A stretch of 64,000 nucleotides of DNA from NCBI RefSeq assembly GCF_947242115.1, contig NC_074727.1:27787842-27851841 (forward strand). Reading direction: 5' to 3'. Made by a program: the position numbers and the translations under genes. Below are positions 11,085 through 22,538 of the stretch, in pieces. Position 1 is the first letter of the stretch, and each line of letters begins with the position of its first letter. The notes beneath the pieces were generated by a model, which was not told the origin of the DNA, made no database searches, and saw only the letters and a list, made by a program, of their open reading frames with translations. The DNA is from Biomphalaria glabrata. Its lineage: Eukaryota; Mollusca; Gastropoda; Planorbidae.

Positions 11085-11353
11085 TGGAAACAATACAGGA
11101 CTTTGCTGACAAGCACGATATGAAGAACTTCTACCATGCCATAAACGAAATCTATGGACCCACAAAGTCAGGCTCATCCCCTCTATTAAATGCTGATGGG
11201 ACAATCCTATTGACAGATAAGGAAGAAATCCTAAAACGCTGGGCAGAGCACTTCGAAAAGGTTCTCAATATACCTTCCATCATAAATGAAGCGGCCATAG
11301 ACAGGCTACAGCAATTACCAAAAATGAAAAAATGGATGACCCCCCTACGCTAA
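11084..11353 (+). pseudogene. LINE linker between endonuclease and RT
   Basis: Open frame with KNFYHAINEIYGPTKSG and LLTDKEEILKRWAEHFEKVL, the conserved linker preceding RT in this LINE type. It is offset from both the endonuclease frame and the RT frame by small indels. Confidence 0.7.
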
Positions 11354-13069
11354 AGGAAACCGATCTTGCCATTCAACAGCTCGCAAGCGGAAAAGCCCCA
11401 GGAGCTGACTCCATTCCCGCAGAGGTATACAAAAAAGGTGGATTAGCCCTGATTGAAAGAGTTCATAAGCTCTTCTTAATTATGTGGGAAAAAGCGTCAA
11501 TACCACAAGACTTTAAAGATGCCACAATTGTTCATTTATACAAGCGAAAAGGAAACCGCCAGATCTGCGACAAACACAGATTAATATCTCTTCTCTCTAT
11601 TGCTGGGAAAATCCTTGCAAGCATCCTACTAAATCGGCTCATGCAACACATAGAATATGGTCTACTACCAGAAAGCCAGTGCGGCTTCAGAAAAGAGCGT
11701 GGAACCATTGACATGATCTTTGCAGCAAGGCAGCTCCAGAAAAAAATGCCAAGAACAAAACCTGTTCTTAATATATATCGACTTAACAAAGGCATTCGAC
11801 ACTGTTAGCAGAGAAGGACTCTGGAAGATCATGTCAAAGTATGGCTGTCCACAAAAATTCATAATCATGATGAGACTATTTCATGATGGCATGAAGGCTC
11901 GTGTCCAAGAAAGTGGAGAACCATCAGAGTCATTCGAAGTATCAAACGGGGTAAAACAAGGCTGTGTCCTAGCACCTACACTGTTCAGTATCATGTTCTC
12001 CGCTATGCTGACAGATGCATTTACAAATAGAGAAAACAACGGGATAAATATATCATACAGATTTGATGGTGGCCTATTCAACCCGAGGCGGCTTAAAGCA
12101 AAATCAAAAACAAATGCATCAGTAATCAGAGACTTGCTATTTGCTGACGACTGTGCCCTAAATGCCTGCTCTGAAAACGATCTGCAGAGCTTCGTCAGTG
12201 ACTTCTCAAGAGCATGCTCAGACTTTGGCCTTACCATCAATACGAACAAGACTGAAGTCTTATATCTACCTGCTCCTGGGAAAGCCTACTCGGATCCAAG
12301 CATTACTATAAATGGACAGGATATAAACGCAGTGGACAAATTCACATATCTTGGCAGCACACTCTCCAGAAATGGAAAAATCGATAGTGAAATCGACCTG
12401 CGTATCGCCAAGGCCAGTGCATCCTATGGCAGACTGTCTACAAATGTCTGGAACAGACGTGGTATCACCACAAACACCAAGCTAGGGGTCTATAGAGCCG
12501 TCATCCTCCCTACATTGCTCTATGCCTCAGAAACGTGGACAGTGTACAGTAAACATGCAAAGAAACTAAACCACTTCCACATGACATGTCTGAGAAAAAT
12601 ACTAAATGTCAAATGGCAAGACAAAATACCATATACAGAAGTCCTTCGAAGAGCGTGTCTGCAAAGCATCCACACAATCCTGATGCAGTCCCAGCTGCGA
12701 TGGGCAGGTCACGTTTACAGAATGGAAGACCACCGCATCCCTAAACGACTCTTGTATGGCCAACTAAGCGAAGGAAAGCGCTCGCAAGGTGGGCAAAGAA
12801 AGCGCTTTAGGGACACCCTCAAAGCTTCTCTGAAGGCGTTCAGCATAGACCCAGGCATCTGGGAGACAGAGGCACATGACAGAGCATCATGGCGTCGCGC
12901 TGTAAAAACTGGCGCACAGGTTGCTGAGGAAAAAAGAACAACGCTGGCAGAAGAAAAACGCCAGAAAAGCAAGACAAACGACACTAGCTCCAGCTGGAAT
13001 AACCTGCCCAGTGTGCGGCCGAACATTCCGGGCTCACATAGGTCTCACCAGCCACATGAGGAGGCATAA
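11332..13069 (+). pseudogene. LINE reverse transcriptase and C-terminal domain
   Basis: Two overlapping frames (11332-11808 and 11720-13069) together hold RT blocks GKAPGADSIPAEVYK, ISLLSIAGKILA, CGFRKERGTIDMIF, YIDLTKAFDTVSREGLW, GVKQGCVLAPTLFS and the catalytic FADD (about 12140-12152), then the thumb LPTLLYASETWTVY and LRWAGHVYRMEDHRIPKRLL. A frameshift at about 11760 separates block A from the upstream fingers. The second frame stays open for 449 codons, so decay is recent. Confidence 0.85.
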
Positions 13070-13103
13070 AACCCCAGTGCAAAGCCCTCAGCCCCCTGGA
13101 TGA
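12921..13103 (+). pseudogene. LINE C-terminal C2H2 finger
   Basis: In a frame shifted from the RT frame, CPVCGRTFRAHIGLTSHMRRH gives a classical C-x2-C...H-x3-H finger at about 13000-13065. The finger is a feature of this LINE family; I see it again in the minus-strand fragments, where it is more degraded. Confidence 0.8.
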
Positions 13104-13259
13104 CAAAGTGGTCATCATCGAACCACGATGGACGAACTATAATGGTAACTATGAGGCATTATGCCGAACGGCCCAGTTTCTTGCCAGAGCACTACGGGAG
13201 GATTGAGTCCTTCCTGCTCTGATTTTTCATCTCAGGTGCAGATAGTGAGATACTAAACA

Positions 13260-13515
13260 AAAATGCGAATGGCTGGGAATGTGGATAGGTCAACATGGCC
13301 GTGAAGTTAACTAAACTCTAAATATTACTGATAGTGAAGGGGAGATACGCAATGGGCTTTGTTGCTGAAGATAAAAATTATATATACGTGTCAGACGCGA
13401 ATAGCCCAATTTTTCAGTAAAAGAAATTACAAAACTCATTTCTCTATAGAAGAAGTTACGACCACAGACCTATATATACTACAATAAATATAGGTTTTTG
13501 ATTTCTGGTTACGAT
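13260..13515. other. AT-rich sequence, nothing recognised
   Basis: A short spacer between two LINE copies with no coding or repeat signal. Confidence 0.4.
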
Positions 13516-13880
13516 TTATTTAGGTAGGTGCTGTTTTACTATTCCATTCCATTGGCCTCCTTCAGTCGTAGAACGATAATGGTTCATCTCAGAGCACTCT
13601 TCCTCATGTGGCTGTGGAGCCCTATTTTGGAGAGACACTCCCGCCCACAGATAGCGCAGGTTAAGGTGGCTTTTGCTTCGGTGGTAGAGGAGCTGGTAGT
13701 TTTTAGGATTGTACGTTTTTCTTCCTGAGCCCATGTACTTTCACTGTCCATAGTTTTCTTGGTCACTGTCTCTCTCCATCTGATGCGGTCTAGAGCCATG
13801 TCTTCCCAATTGTCAGTAGTGATGTTCACTGATTTGAGGTCACGTTTTATTACATCTATGTAACGGAGGTGGGGGCCTAA
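13516..13880 (-). mobile_element. LINE 3' fragment with C2H2 tail
   Basis: On the minus strand the frame reads DNWEDMALDRIRWRETV, then CAICGRECLSKIGLHSHMRK, the C-terminus of a C2H2-tailed LINE. An upstream VIKRDLKSVN segment is visible to about 13870. It is 5'-truncated and of a different subfamily from the 9.5-13.2 kb element. Confidence 0.8.
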
Positions 13881-14860
13881 TAATAAAATTGCGAATGATG
13901 TCTAATGACTGATTATTTTTTTGTTTAAATATTAATAGGCCTACTAGATCTAGGTCTAGACTCTACTTAAATCTAGTCTAAAACAATGACTGTCTCGGAC
14001 TCTAGACTCTAGATGATTGAGACTTGCACATAGAGGTGTTAATAATAAGGCATGTCGGCTAAAAGTATATAAAGTGTTGTTTTTTTTTTGTAAAAAAAAA
14101 AAAAAAATAGGTGCCGGTACTCAGTGATAGATTGCCTAACTTTCAACTACTAATAAATTAACAATTAACGTTGAAAGACAAGAAAAGTAATAATTTTTCT
14201 CGACATTGACAAAAATATATGTATATCTCAATCTTCTTTCATTTAATTTTTTTTGCAGGGTTATTGCTACTTAATACATTGATACCGGATGGATTTATAT
14301 AGGGCCTAAGTATACAAGCAGGATCTCGAGCATTGGATAAATTTATTTTTTAAATACAAAGTTTTATGGAAGAGGCAATATATTAGTTGTTTGAAGTTTG
14401 TAACTTCTTAAATTCAGGCTAAAAATATAGAAGCTTACATTTTTACACTCATTTCTAAACAGTTAGAAGAGATGGACTGATTCATAGTGCACCTTGTGTA
14501 CATTTGCAAAAACACAAACTCTCTTTGTAATCTTATCAAGTAGACTTTGAAAACTATTAACAATTAAAAAAAACTTAGTAATTATTTTTACTGTATAATT
14601 CTACTATTATTCATTTTTAGAATTAGGATATAAACAAAAATTTGCCATATGACGCTGTCTAACAGAAAAAGAAATGAAACTTACGTCTATTTATACAGTT
14701 ATTTTTAATTACCTAGTAATATAAAATATATTGAACTAACACGTACATTCATCATAATGCAGCCATGCGATTTTTCGTTTATGAACATAGCATTATTTAG
14801 GACCAATATTTTACAAAGGCTGCTTGGAGAAATCAGGTATACCCATTAGGAGAAAACACG
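13881..14860. other. AT-rich non-coding sequence
   Basis: Contains agatctaggtctagactc-type words at 13950-14010 and a poly(T)/poly(A) stretch at 14081-14107. No gene, RNA or structured repeat seen. Confidence 0.5.
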
Positions 14861-14861
14861 A

Positions 14862-14942
14862 CCCCTCTACTCAAGAAAAATTTAAGAAACTAGAACAGAC
14901 ACAAAATAGACAGTGACATTCATAGCAAACTAATATATATTT
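14862..14942 (+). mobile_element. Short jockey-like LINE fragment
   Basis: The stretch aagaaactagaacagacaca plus aaatagacagtgacattcat matches, with few changes, the thumb region of the LINE copies at about 2310-2350 and 36755-36795. Confidence 0.6.
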
Positions 14943-15464
14943 TTATAGCCTCTCTCGGGTTTGATCCCAACTACCCGTATTTTTGTGCAGATTTTTTTTC
15001 TCTATCAGGCACACTTAAAATTATAGCTTAATAATGTCAGTTTAATTTAAAAAGAGAACTGAAAAATGCAAAGATATATAAGGAAAAAAAGCGACTTCCG
15101 GCCCAATACTTTTTAATCAAAGAAATGAAATGGACTAGTCCAACATTGCCCATTATTATTTAAAAAAAAAAATAGAAGACTACATAAGGCCAAGACAAAA
15201 TAAAAGAGTGTCTAGATTTAGAGCACATCAGAAAGCAGCATGAAGGAGAAAGTTTTGATAACTTTGTTAAAGACCTAAAGCTTCTCATTATGGACTGTGA
15301 GTATGACAATCCAGATGACATGCGTATTTATTTGATCATTAGCGGAGTCATACAAAAATGTACAAATTAGAGTACTTGGTCAGGGACAGAAGTTGACCCT
15401 TAACAAAGCTATAGAAATTAAAACAACACTATGAGATGTCGCAAAGCCAAGTGAAAATGTTTAG

Positions 15465-15594
15465 GGGCTTGGCAGAATTTAAGTCATTGGTTAATATGCC
15501 TGACTGAATGCATGACGCGTTTGACATAATAATCTTCTTTTTTGAAGTAACGTCTGTAATATATAAGATAAGAAGATACGATAAGAGGCCTAGA
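15465..15594 (+). mobile_element. Jockey-like LINE 3' tail inserted in element C
   Basis: The words tttaagtcattggttaatat, tgaagtaacgtctgtaatat and ataagataagaag match the 3' tails at about 2650-2700 and 37030-37145. Gag-like sequence lies on the left and RT-like sequence on the right. Confidence 0.7.
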
Positions 15595-15841
15595 AGTTCT
15601 AACAATCAAGAGACAGTCACACAATGTACTCAAGCGAAAGTCTAAATACAACTCAGATAAATTATGTAGCAAGGCAGAAGACGAGTTACAAAGAGAATTT
15701 CATGAAATGCTGAAAACAACTGGAACACTGCCAGGAGAGTACAAGATTCGGTTCAAGGAAACTTCTAAAGGAGTTATCCATCCACCACGTTGCTTAGCAA
15801 CCATCAATACGCAAGAGAGTTGTAACGTCAACGTTAAAGTT

Positions 15842-16862
15842 GGCAAGCTGATGGATTGATGACTCCAGTACATGAACCTACTGAATGGGTTGGTTCAGGA
15901 CTGCAAGCTGATGTATTGATGACTCCAGTACATGAACCTACTGAATGGGCAAGTTCAGGACTGCAAGCTGATGGATTGATGACTCCAGTACATGAACCTA
16001 CTGAATGGGTTAGTTCATGACTGCAAGCTGATGGATTGATGACTCCAGTACATGAACCTACTGAATGGGTTAGTTCATGACTGCAAGCTGATGTATTGAT
16101 GACTCCAGTACATGAACCTACTGAATGGGTTAGTTCAGGACAGCAAGCTGATGTATTGATGACTCCAGTACATGAACCTACTGAATGGGTTAGTTCAGGA
16201 CAGCAAGCTGATGTATTGATGACTCCAGTACATGAACCTACTGAATGGGTTAGTTCAGGACTGCAAGCTGATGGATTGATGACTCCAGTACATGAACCTA
16301 CTGAATGGGTTGGTTCAGGACAGCAAGCTGATGGATTGATGACTCCAGTACATGAACCTACTGAATGGGTTGGTTCAGGACTGCAAGCTGATGGATTGAT
16401 GACTCCAGTACATGAACCTACTGAATGGGTTAGTTCATGACTGCAAGCTGATGGATTGATGACTCCAGTACATGAACCTACTGAATGGGTTAGTTCATGA
16501 CTGCAAGCTGATGTATTGATGACTCCAGTACATGAACCTACTGAATGGGTTAGTTCAGGACAGCAAGCTGATGGATTGATGACTCCAGTACATGAACCTA
16601 CTGAATGGGTTAGTTCAGGACAGCAAGCTGATGTATTGATGACTCCAGTACATGAACCTACTGAATGGGTTAGTTCAGGACAGCAAGCTGATGGATTGAT
16701 GACTCCAGTACATGAACCTACTGAATGGGTTAGTTCAGGACAGCAAGCTGATGGATTGATGACTCCAGTACATGAACCTACTGAATGGGTTGGTTCAGGA
16801 CAGCAAGCTGATGGATTGATGACTCCAGTACATGAACCTACTGAATGGGTTGGTTCAGGACT
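15842..16862 (+). repeat. 60-bp in-frame tandem array, 17 copies, in the RT region of element C
   Basis: Seventeen head-to-tail copies of a 60-bp unit (gcaagctgatggattgatga then ctccagtacatgaacctact then gaatgggttagttcaggaca). The 20-codon unit contains PVHEPTEWVS, which is the N-terminal RT wording of Ty3/gypsy elements, so the array grew out of coding sequence. Copies differ at only a handful of positions (g/t in atgga/atgta, ggttggt/ggttagt, ctgc/cagc, tga/gga). Confidence 0.95.
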
Positions 16863-17256
16863 GACACAGTGAGAATATGCATTGATCCAAAAGATCTAAG
16901 TAATGCAATCAGACCCGATGAAAACGTATCACTAACATTCCGGCCCAGTACTCGACACCAACTCAGGGTTTATACAAATAAAGCTTGAAAGAGAATCCTA
17001 GTTTCTCACAACATTCAACACACCTCTAGGACGTTACTTTCGGAATAAAATCTGCGCCAGAAATTTACGAGAATTATGGATAAAACGCTTCAAGCTATTG
17101 AAGGACCATATGACATTCATGTAGCTAGTAGAGATATTGAGCATCGTGACCATATTTTGAAACAAGTTATGCAAAGGGCGACGGAGTACAACCTAAACCT
17201 GAACTATGACAAGGCAAAACAGAGTACCTTATGTGAGCAGGTCAGGCAGGCGCAAG

Positions 17257-18242
17257 TGGGAGGACCTATTTTCTGCTCAACATTAAAATTTACCAACAGT
17301 AGGCAGATGTTTGCGCTACTGGGTGGGCTCAATCTGTGCACCTCGGTATGGTGACCAAGGGGCTAGAGTCACCTAAGTAACCAGACAACTAACTATACTA
17401 ACTTAACTAAATGAAAACAAGATAACAAATTTTAGTTTACGATAAATAAAACAAAAAGAAACTTTATTTACATACAAAAATAAATCAATAATAAAATATA
17501 ATATATACACTAACTTGACTAATTACTACTACTTAACCCATCAACTAACTAAAACCCTCTAAATCTACACCACTACAAACACTAACAAACTAACCAAACC
17601 AACTATCTAACTAAATCACTACAACTACTACACTAGACCTAGATCTACACAAACACACTACAATAAACTAGTCTAGATCTACAAAATTCTACGACTATAA
17701 CCAAAACAAGATCACCTTAGTCTTAGTACCTTACTAACTAGACTAAACTAATTACTAATTGCTAAAGCAAGAAACAGACTATAACTAAGCCACTAAGCCG
17801 ACAATAAAGAAACAAAATGACACTAGTCTAGCTCTAGATCTACAGCAACAATAACAAAACTATCAATAGCAGTTAAAACAGCAGAGTAATTGCAGCAGGT
17901 TTTTCAGCAGTAATAATAGCAGCTAAAAGCAGTAACAATAGCAGGTCGTCTCAGGTACAGGAATAAAAATATAATTAGACAACAGACCACAAAGATCTTC
18001 AGCTGTCACACAGACAGATATGGTACTGACCACTGGTCAAATGTACACTCAACTGTTTTAAGACAGCATGTAGTACAGCCCTTTTATACTGTCCCGCACT
18101 AACCTATATAAATATGCGGAAGTACAATTATAAAATCTGACACTAACCTATAAAAATAAAATATATATAAAATAGCTCTAACCTATACAACAAAAATACA
18201 TTTAAAAAATAGCTAAAATTGCATATAAAACTAGCTCTGGGA
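17257..18242 (-). mobile_element. Approx. 986-bp insertion, LTR-like, flanked by gcgcaag
   Basis: Sits between two RT parts of element C. The 7-bp word gcgcaag flanks it at 17250-17256 and 18243-18249. On the minus strand a tataaaagg box lies near 18085 and an aataaa near 17465, about 620 bp downstream, the spacing expected of an LTR promoter and poly(A) site. It has no coding capacity. Clean TG...CA ends were not found, so a solo LTR is likely but not proven. Confidence 0.55.
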
Positions 18243-18719
18243 GCGCAAGCTCACACTTATATGGGTCATATCTTGTCAGAGAAAGATTTAGAACCAGATC
18301 CAGCAAAGATAAAGACAGTTATTGACAGGACAGCTCCTCAAGACAAAGATGGAATTAGAAGATTTCTAGGTTTCAATACCTAAAAATTTATTCCTAATCT
18401 AAGTCAGGCAGATGCTCCAATAAGAAAGCTTCTAAGAGATGAAGTAGAATTTCAATGGAATCATAAACAAAACAAGAGTTTTGAAGAATTGAAACATCTT
18501 TGTACTAACCCTCCAGTTTTGGCATATTATGATGTCAGCAAAAACGTAGAGATAGAATGTGGTGCAAGTAAAGATGGACTGGGAGCAGCATTACTTCAGG
18601 ATGTTCGTGTAATTGCTTACGCATCAAGAGCTCTCACGGATGCAGAAAGAAGATATGCTCAAAGTGAGAAGGAAATGCTCTCAACTGTGTATAGTACAAG
18701 CTAATTTCCCTTGTACATA

Positions 18720-20267
18720 TAAGGCTAGTCTTCGAGTCCGAAGATTAGTGAGGAATGCAGTATTTCCCGTGGCTGCGCAGCCACAGCTGAGACCTACATA
18801 TTTTGACACATCCAGGGCAAACATAACCATTGTCCGCAGGTGGTCGATTTAGATTTTGTTTTCGCCGTCTGCGTTTGTCCTCGGCAGCAGATTTTATTTT
18901 GGTCTCAAATGTGTATCCCACGGCCTTAGTGAGTGATTTCCAGCTGTCTCGTTCTGAGGCCGTATGCAACCAGGTGCTCTCTTCTATGTCAGCCAAGGAA
19001 AGTTGACGCGTAAGCTGGTATTTGAAGCGTTTCCGTGGGGCGCCTCTGTTACGTCGACCACCTTTTAGCTCACCAAAAAAGACTGCCTTTAGCATACATT
19101 CGTTTCCTATACGGGATATGTGCCCTACCCAGCGTAACTGTCGGACCAAAAGAAGTCACTCTATACTGTCCAAACCGGCGTTTTCAAGGACATCGCTGTC
19201 TTGCCACCGTATGTCCATGTTGGAGTCAAGCATCTTTGATGGAAGCGCTCAAGAAGTCAAGATGTTTCCTGTATAGTGTCCATGTCTCAGAGCCATACAG
19301 AAGGGTTGAGAGAACCACCGCCTGGTAGATGTCAGGGCTATGTTAAGGTCTTAGCTCGTTTGCCCGGGCCCCTGACATTCAACCAGGCACCTTCGTGCTT
19401 ACAATAAATAAGTGACTCACTGTTGACAATGTAAATGTTTAATGATATGAATATAAGTTATGATGACAAACTAATGGAGCAATGACATTGAATTTGGGAC
19501 ATTCTAATACTGTGGATCTAATAATCAAAAAATAATTCTACACCTTGCTGTCCGACAACGTGACGCATAAATGCTCGCAATCACACCAGAACACACTGCT
19601 GAATCTAGTATTTAGTGTAGAACTCCAATCCCATACTAACTCCCTGTGGAGAAATAAATAAAGACAAACTAAAGAACCAGTCTAGTATACTATGGCATCG
19701 AAAACAACTGCGAAATGCAGTCATGCCTTAGATACTCACCCTAAACAGGGGAACACAGAAGAATCTCAAAGAAAACGTTTCACCAGCATAATAACGAAAG
19801 CACTCCATCAGCTTACAAGCAAGGCAACAAAAAGAAAGTGCGTTCAAAAATTGTGCACTTAATACACATTGGTGCTAGAATGCCATAACCTAAGCACCGA
19901 CAGTAGACACTGATTTTTTGTAGGCAGGCGGAGCTATCTGTTCCGCCAAACTCTCGCCTGAAGGCGTCCAAAAGCGCTACTGGCCCTGGCCAGACGATTA
20001 TCAACTTCCCTTGAAAGTGAAGCGTCATTTGACACTATACTACCTAGATATGTGAAGTGGTCTACCACATTAAGGGGCTGTCTGTTTACGGTGATCATTG
20101 GGGCTGAGTATATTTTATTGGGTGACTTCTGGAACATGACTTCTGTTTTCCCGAGGTTTACAGATAGACCGAAAGAGGCGCAGCGTATGCAAATTCGTTT
20201 ACCGCGTTCTGGAGATCATGTTCAGTGTGAGCTAGCAGGGCGCAATCATCGGCATAGAGAAGCTTCG
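18720..20267 (-). mobile_element. 5'-truncated LINE inserted in element C, TSD ttgtacata
   Basis: On the minus strand the element begins inside RT (KLLYADDCALLAH near 20250, the catalytic YADD), continues with VVDHFTYLGSIVSND, and ends with LRWVGHISRIGNECMLK and a C-terminal CPGCVKICRSQLWLRSHGKYC finger (about 18760-18830). The 9-bp direct repeat ttgtacata flanks it at 18711-18719 and 20268-20276. A solo LTR (19330-19902) has since inserted into it. Frame breaks are present. Confidence 0.85.
19330..19902 (-). mobile_element. Solo LTR of the element B family, TSD gtaga
   Basis: 573 bp starting tgtcagggctatg and ending gcaccgaca, clearly homologous to the two LTRs of element B but more diverged. 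The perfect 5-bp duplication gtaga lies at 19325-19329 and 19903-19907. It sits within the minus-strand LINE, so it is younger than that LINE. Confidence 0.93.
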
Positions 20268-20416
20268 TTGTACATACTTGGTAAAGAAATAACAGTTTAT
20301 AATGATCACAAACCTCTGGAACAAGAAACCTTTATTGCTAATGAGACTATAATGGTATGATCTGAAGGTCACGAATCGATCCTGTGACCTAATTTGACCT
20401 GTTTCTAGAAGCCGGG

Positions 20417-20602
20417 TGTTACGTCTTTATATTGGATGAGACTCTTTAGACATGTAAACGACAAATCAAAGTTTATAAATACTTTAATCTTAATTAACAC
20501 TGAAAACACTTTCTTGTTCATAGTCCTCCATTTCGGTTCTTCCTTTTTCTTTCAACACGCATTCGCACCTTTTCACATTTACACTAAGATGCGCACGTAA
20601 CA
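20417..20602 (-). repeat. 3' LTR of element A (minus-strand sense)
   Basis: 186 bp, tgttacgtc...cgcacgtaaca, with terminal inverse TGTTACGT/ACGTAACA. A poly(C) run follows at 20603-20613, a polypurine tract on the coding strand. Confidence 0.9.
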
Positions 20603-20613
20603 CCCCCCCCCCC
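20603..20613 (-). promoter_or_regulatory. Polypurine tract of element A
   Basis: An unbroken C run on the plus strand, hence G run on the coding strand, lies directly next to the 3' LTR, where second-strand priming occurs in LTR elements. Confidence 0.7.
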
Positions 20614-21633
20614 TTTGTTTAACAAGTTCGATGTAAATCGAACGTCTAAAATACAAATCACTGAATATACTATCAGACTATTCCGAGTTTTTTTTTTTTT
20701 AAATCTGTAACATATAAAACCATAATGTAATAACCAAACAAAATCACACACAATGTCATGCTAATACCACAACAATTTCAACACAAAATAACAATTATAT
20801 TCATCCCAATAATAACTGTTATTATGAGCAATTGAAACAACTTCTGTTAACATATATCTATAAGTAATCATATTTCTATTAATGATTTGCTAAATAGAAT
20901 TGTATCACATTTCATTAATACAACTACCCACTCATAATTTTATGCCTGTACAAAACACCCTCATTCTAGCCGCAATCAAATAGTTAACAAACTAAGTCTA
21001 TCTTGCTCCATGCATATTGTACTCCCAACAACATGACCCAGCATATAACTAACTTACAACACTCCTAATACCATAGATTTACCCAATGCTATATATAATA
21101 TTTACTTCTTAGTATCATCAGGCCTATATAATAATTCCAGTCTTGACGTTTCTTTTTATATATTTCTACCACAACATTTCGATAATTTTCTTACAAATGT
21201 AATTTTAATAGAATAATTATAATCAAACAGAACCACACAAAATTAAATACATTGTGCAAAATCTACGTGTCTACTTTCCACTACTTATATTCTTTTACAT
21301 TTTCTATATAGCCTTTACTAAACTTCTATAATGTAGTATCCACTGTATCCTTAACCTATATGCATATGTAACAACAATATCCAATTCATTACACATATAT
21401 TTATTCATTGTAAAATAGAACAATGATTAGTGTCCATCATTCCTACCTTTTCTAATCCTATCTATATAATTCTAACATTATTGAGATGCCATCCTTTCCC
21501 ATTGTGATCCCACTACCGAATGATCTAGCTGTACTGTTTTCTAGACTGCGAATATTCCTCTCTTTTCTCATATACACCTCCCCACTATTGTACCTTAATT
21601 CCTTAACTCTGATTAACTGTTGACACTGTCTTC
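20614..21633. other. AT-rich interior of element A, no coding signal
   Basis: Very AT-rich, without long open frames or recognisable domains. It is the 3' interior of element A by position. Confidence 0.55.
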
Positions 21634-21637
21634 TAAT

Positions 21638-22313
21638 TGTGAGCTGGCGCTGTTTGAGCTATTTTTATCTATTTTGTATATTTTATTTTAATTACTTTTA
21701 TAGGCTAGTGCTGAGTGCATGCCTGTCTCCCGCCAGCTCTTTTACTTTAGAAGTTAGTTTGTACGAGTCATGACCTGGCTCTATAAATAGAAAGGGTGCG
21801 GTCAGTTCTTTCTTTTTCCGGTGTTGACCGCTGGTCAGTGGTTGATTAGCTGGTCTGTGTGACCAAGCAGTGAGTTAGAAAGTTATTTTTAGTGTTGTTC
21901 ATGTGTGGACATTCGCTGTGTGGACTGCCTGCTATAATTCCTGTTCTGCCTGTCTGCTGTAGTTCTGCTTTTCTGCCCCTAGTAGCTTAAATTACTGTTT
22001 AGTGTGGGGAATTTAGGTTATATGAGTGGTTTATTGTTTTGTAGTGGGTATATTTGTTTTATTACTGTTTTTTGTGTCAATGAAAATAAAGTGTATATAA
22101 GTTTTGTTTTATAAATTTAGTTCAGTTTGTTATTTTATTTTTAGTTAGCTAGTTTAGTTTAATTGTGCGGTCTGATCGCCCAGGCGAAAGCCGCCCTTTG
22201 GTCGCAGACCGGAGTGCACAGATCGGACCCACACGGTAGAGTTACCACCAACCTACCGGTTAAATAAAATCTGTTTAGCAGAAAAAGGTCTAGTGCCTCC
22301 TGACCTGCTAACA
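21638..22313 (+). mobile_element. Solo LTR inside element A, TSD taat
   Basis: 676 bp from tgtgagctggcg to ctgctaaca, flanked by the 4-bp repeat taat (21634-21637 and 22314-22317). It holds a TATA box (ctataaata, about 21781) and an aataaa about 300 bp downstream (22085), consistent with a plus-sense LTR promoter and poly(A) site. It splits the gag-like region of element A. Confidence 0.8.
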
Positions 22314-22538
22314 TAATATGTCCCCTTCTCCCACAATTAAAGCATAAGATGTATGGACTTGTACGTATATATGTGGGTTTATATCGCTTTCCCTGGACCA
22401 CTGATTGCCTTACTTTACTTTGATTTGGACCCATTCCCATTGCATTGCTTTCTACCTTATCTATTAATTCTTTCTTCTCGTGCTCTCTGCTACCCATGTC
22501 GTCTGATGTATGGAATCTTATGTCTTCTTCCACATCCC
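22314..22538 (-). other. Gag knuckle region of element A
   Basis: On the minus strand this short piece carries ILCFNCGRRGH, the start of a CCHC nucleocapsid knuckle. It is bounded by the solo LTR on one side and element B on the other. Confidence 0.7.

Larger units (their letters stand above)
9460..13200 (+). mobile_element. Nearly full-length APE-type LINE with C2H2 tail
   Basis: A leader (about 9460-9803) is followed by one polyprotein: endonuclease 9804-10760, linker, reverse transcriptase about 11340-12560, C-terminal region with RWAGHVYRME, and a C2H2 finger at about 13000-13070. The coding sequence needs four frame changes, near 11080, 11335, 11760 and 12990, so it is inactive but recent-looking. 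Three C2H2-tailed relatives lie at 13516-13880, 42130-42366 and 47384-48220 (all minus strand). The clade is RTE-like by overall look, which is inference. Confidence 0.85.
15180..20416 (+). mobile_element. Element C: old Ty3/gypsy-like LTR retrotransposon remnant, heavily nested
   Basis: Parts seen on the plus strand: a gag-like segment (about 15180-15440), the start of reverse transcriptase (about 15690-15850) expanded by a 60-bp array, more RT (about 17050-17240) and RT/RNase H (about 18250-18705, with GHILSEKDLEPDPAKIKTV and GLGAALLQ wording), resuming at 20277-20340. It is broken in many places and interrupted by a LINE tail, a 986-bp insertion, a 5'-truncated LINE and element A. No 5' LTR was found. 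A possible 3' LTR lies beyond element A. It is the oldest layer of the nest. Confidence 0.8.

Noticed and set aside
22159-22330. Continuation of a CCHC-containing frame
   Set aside because: It runs into the solo LTR at 22313; the sequence beyond the boundary is LTR, not gag.
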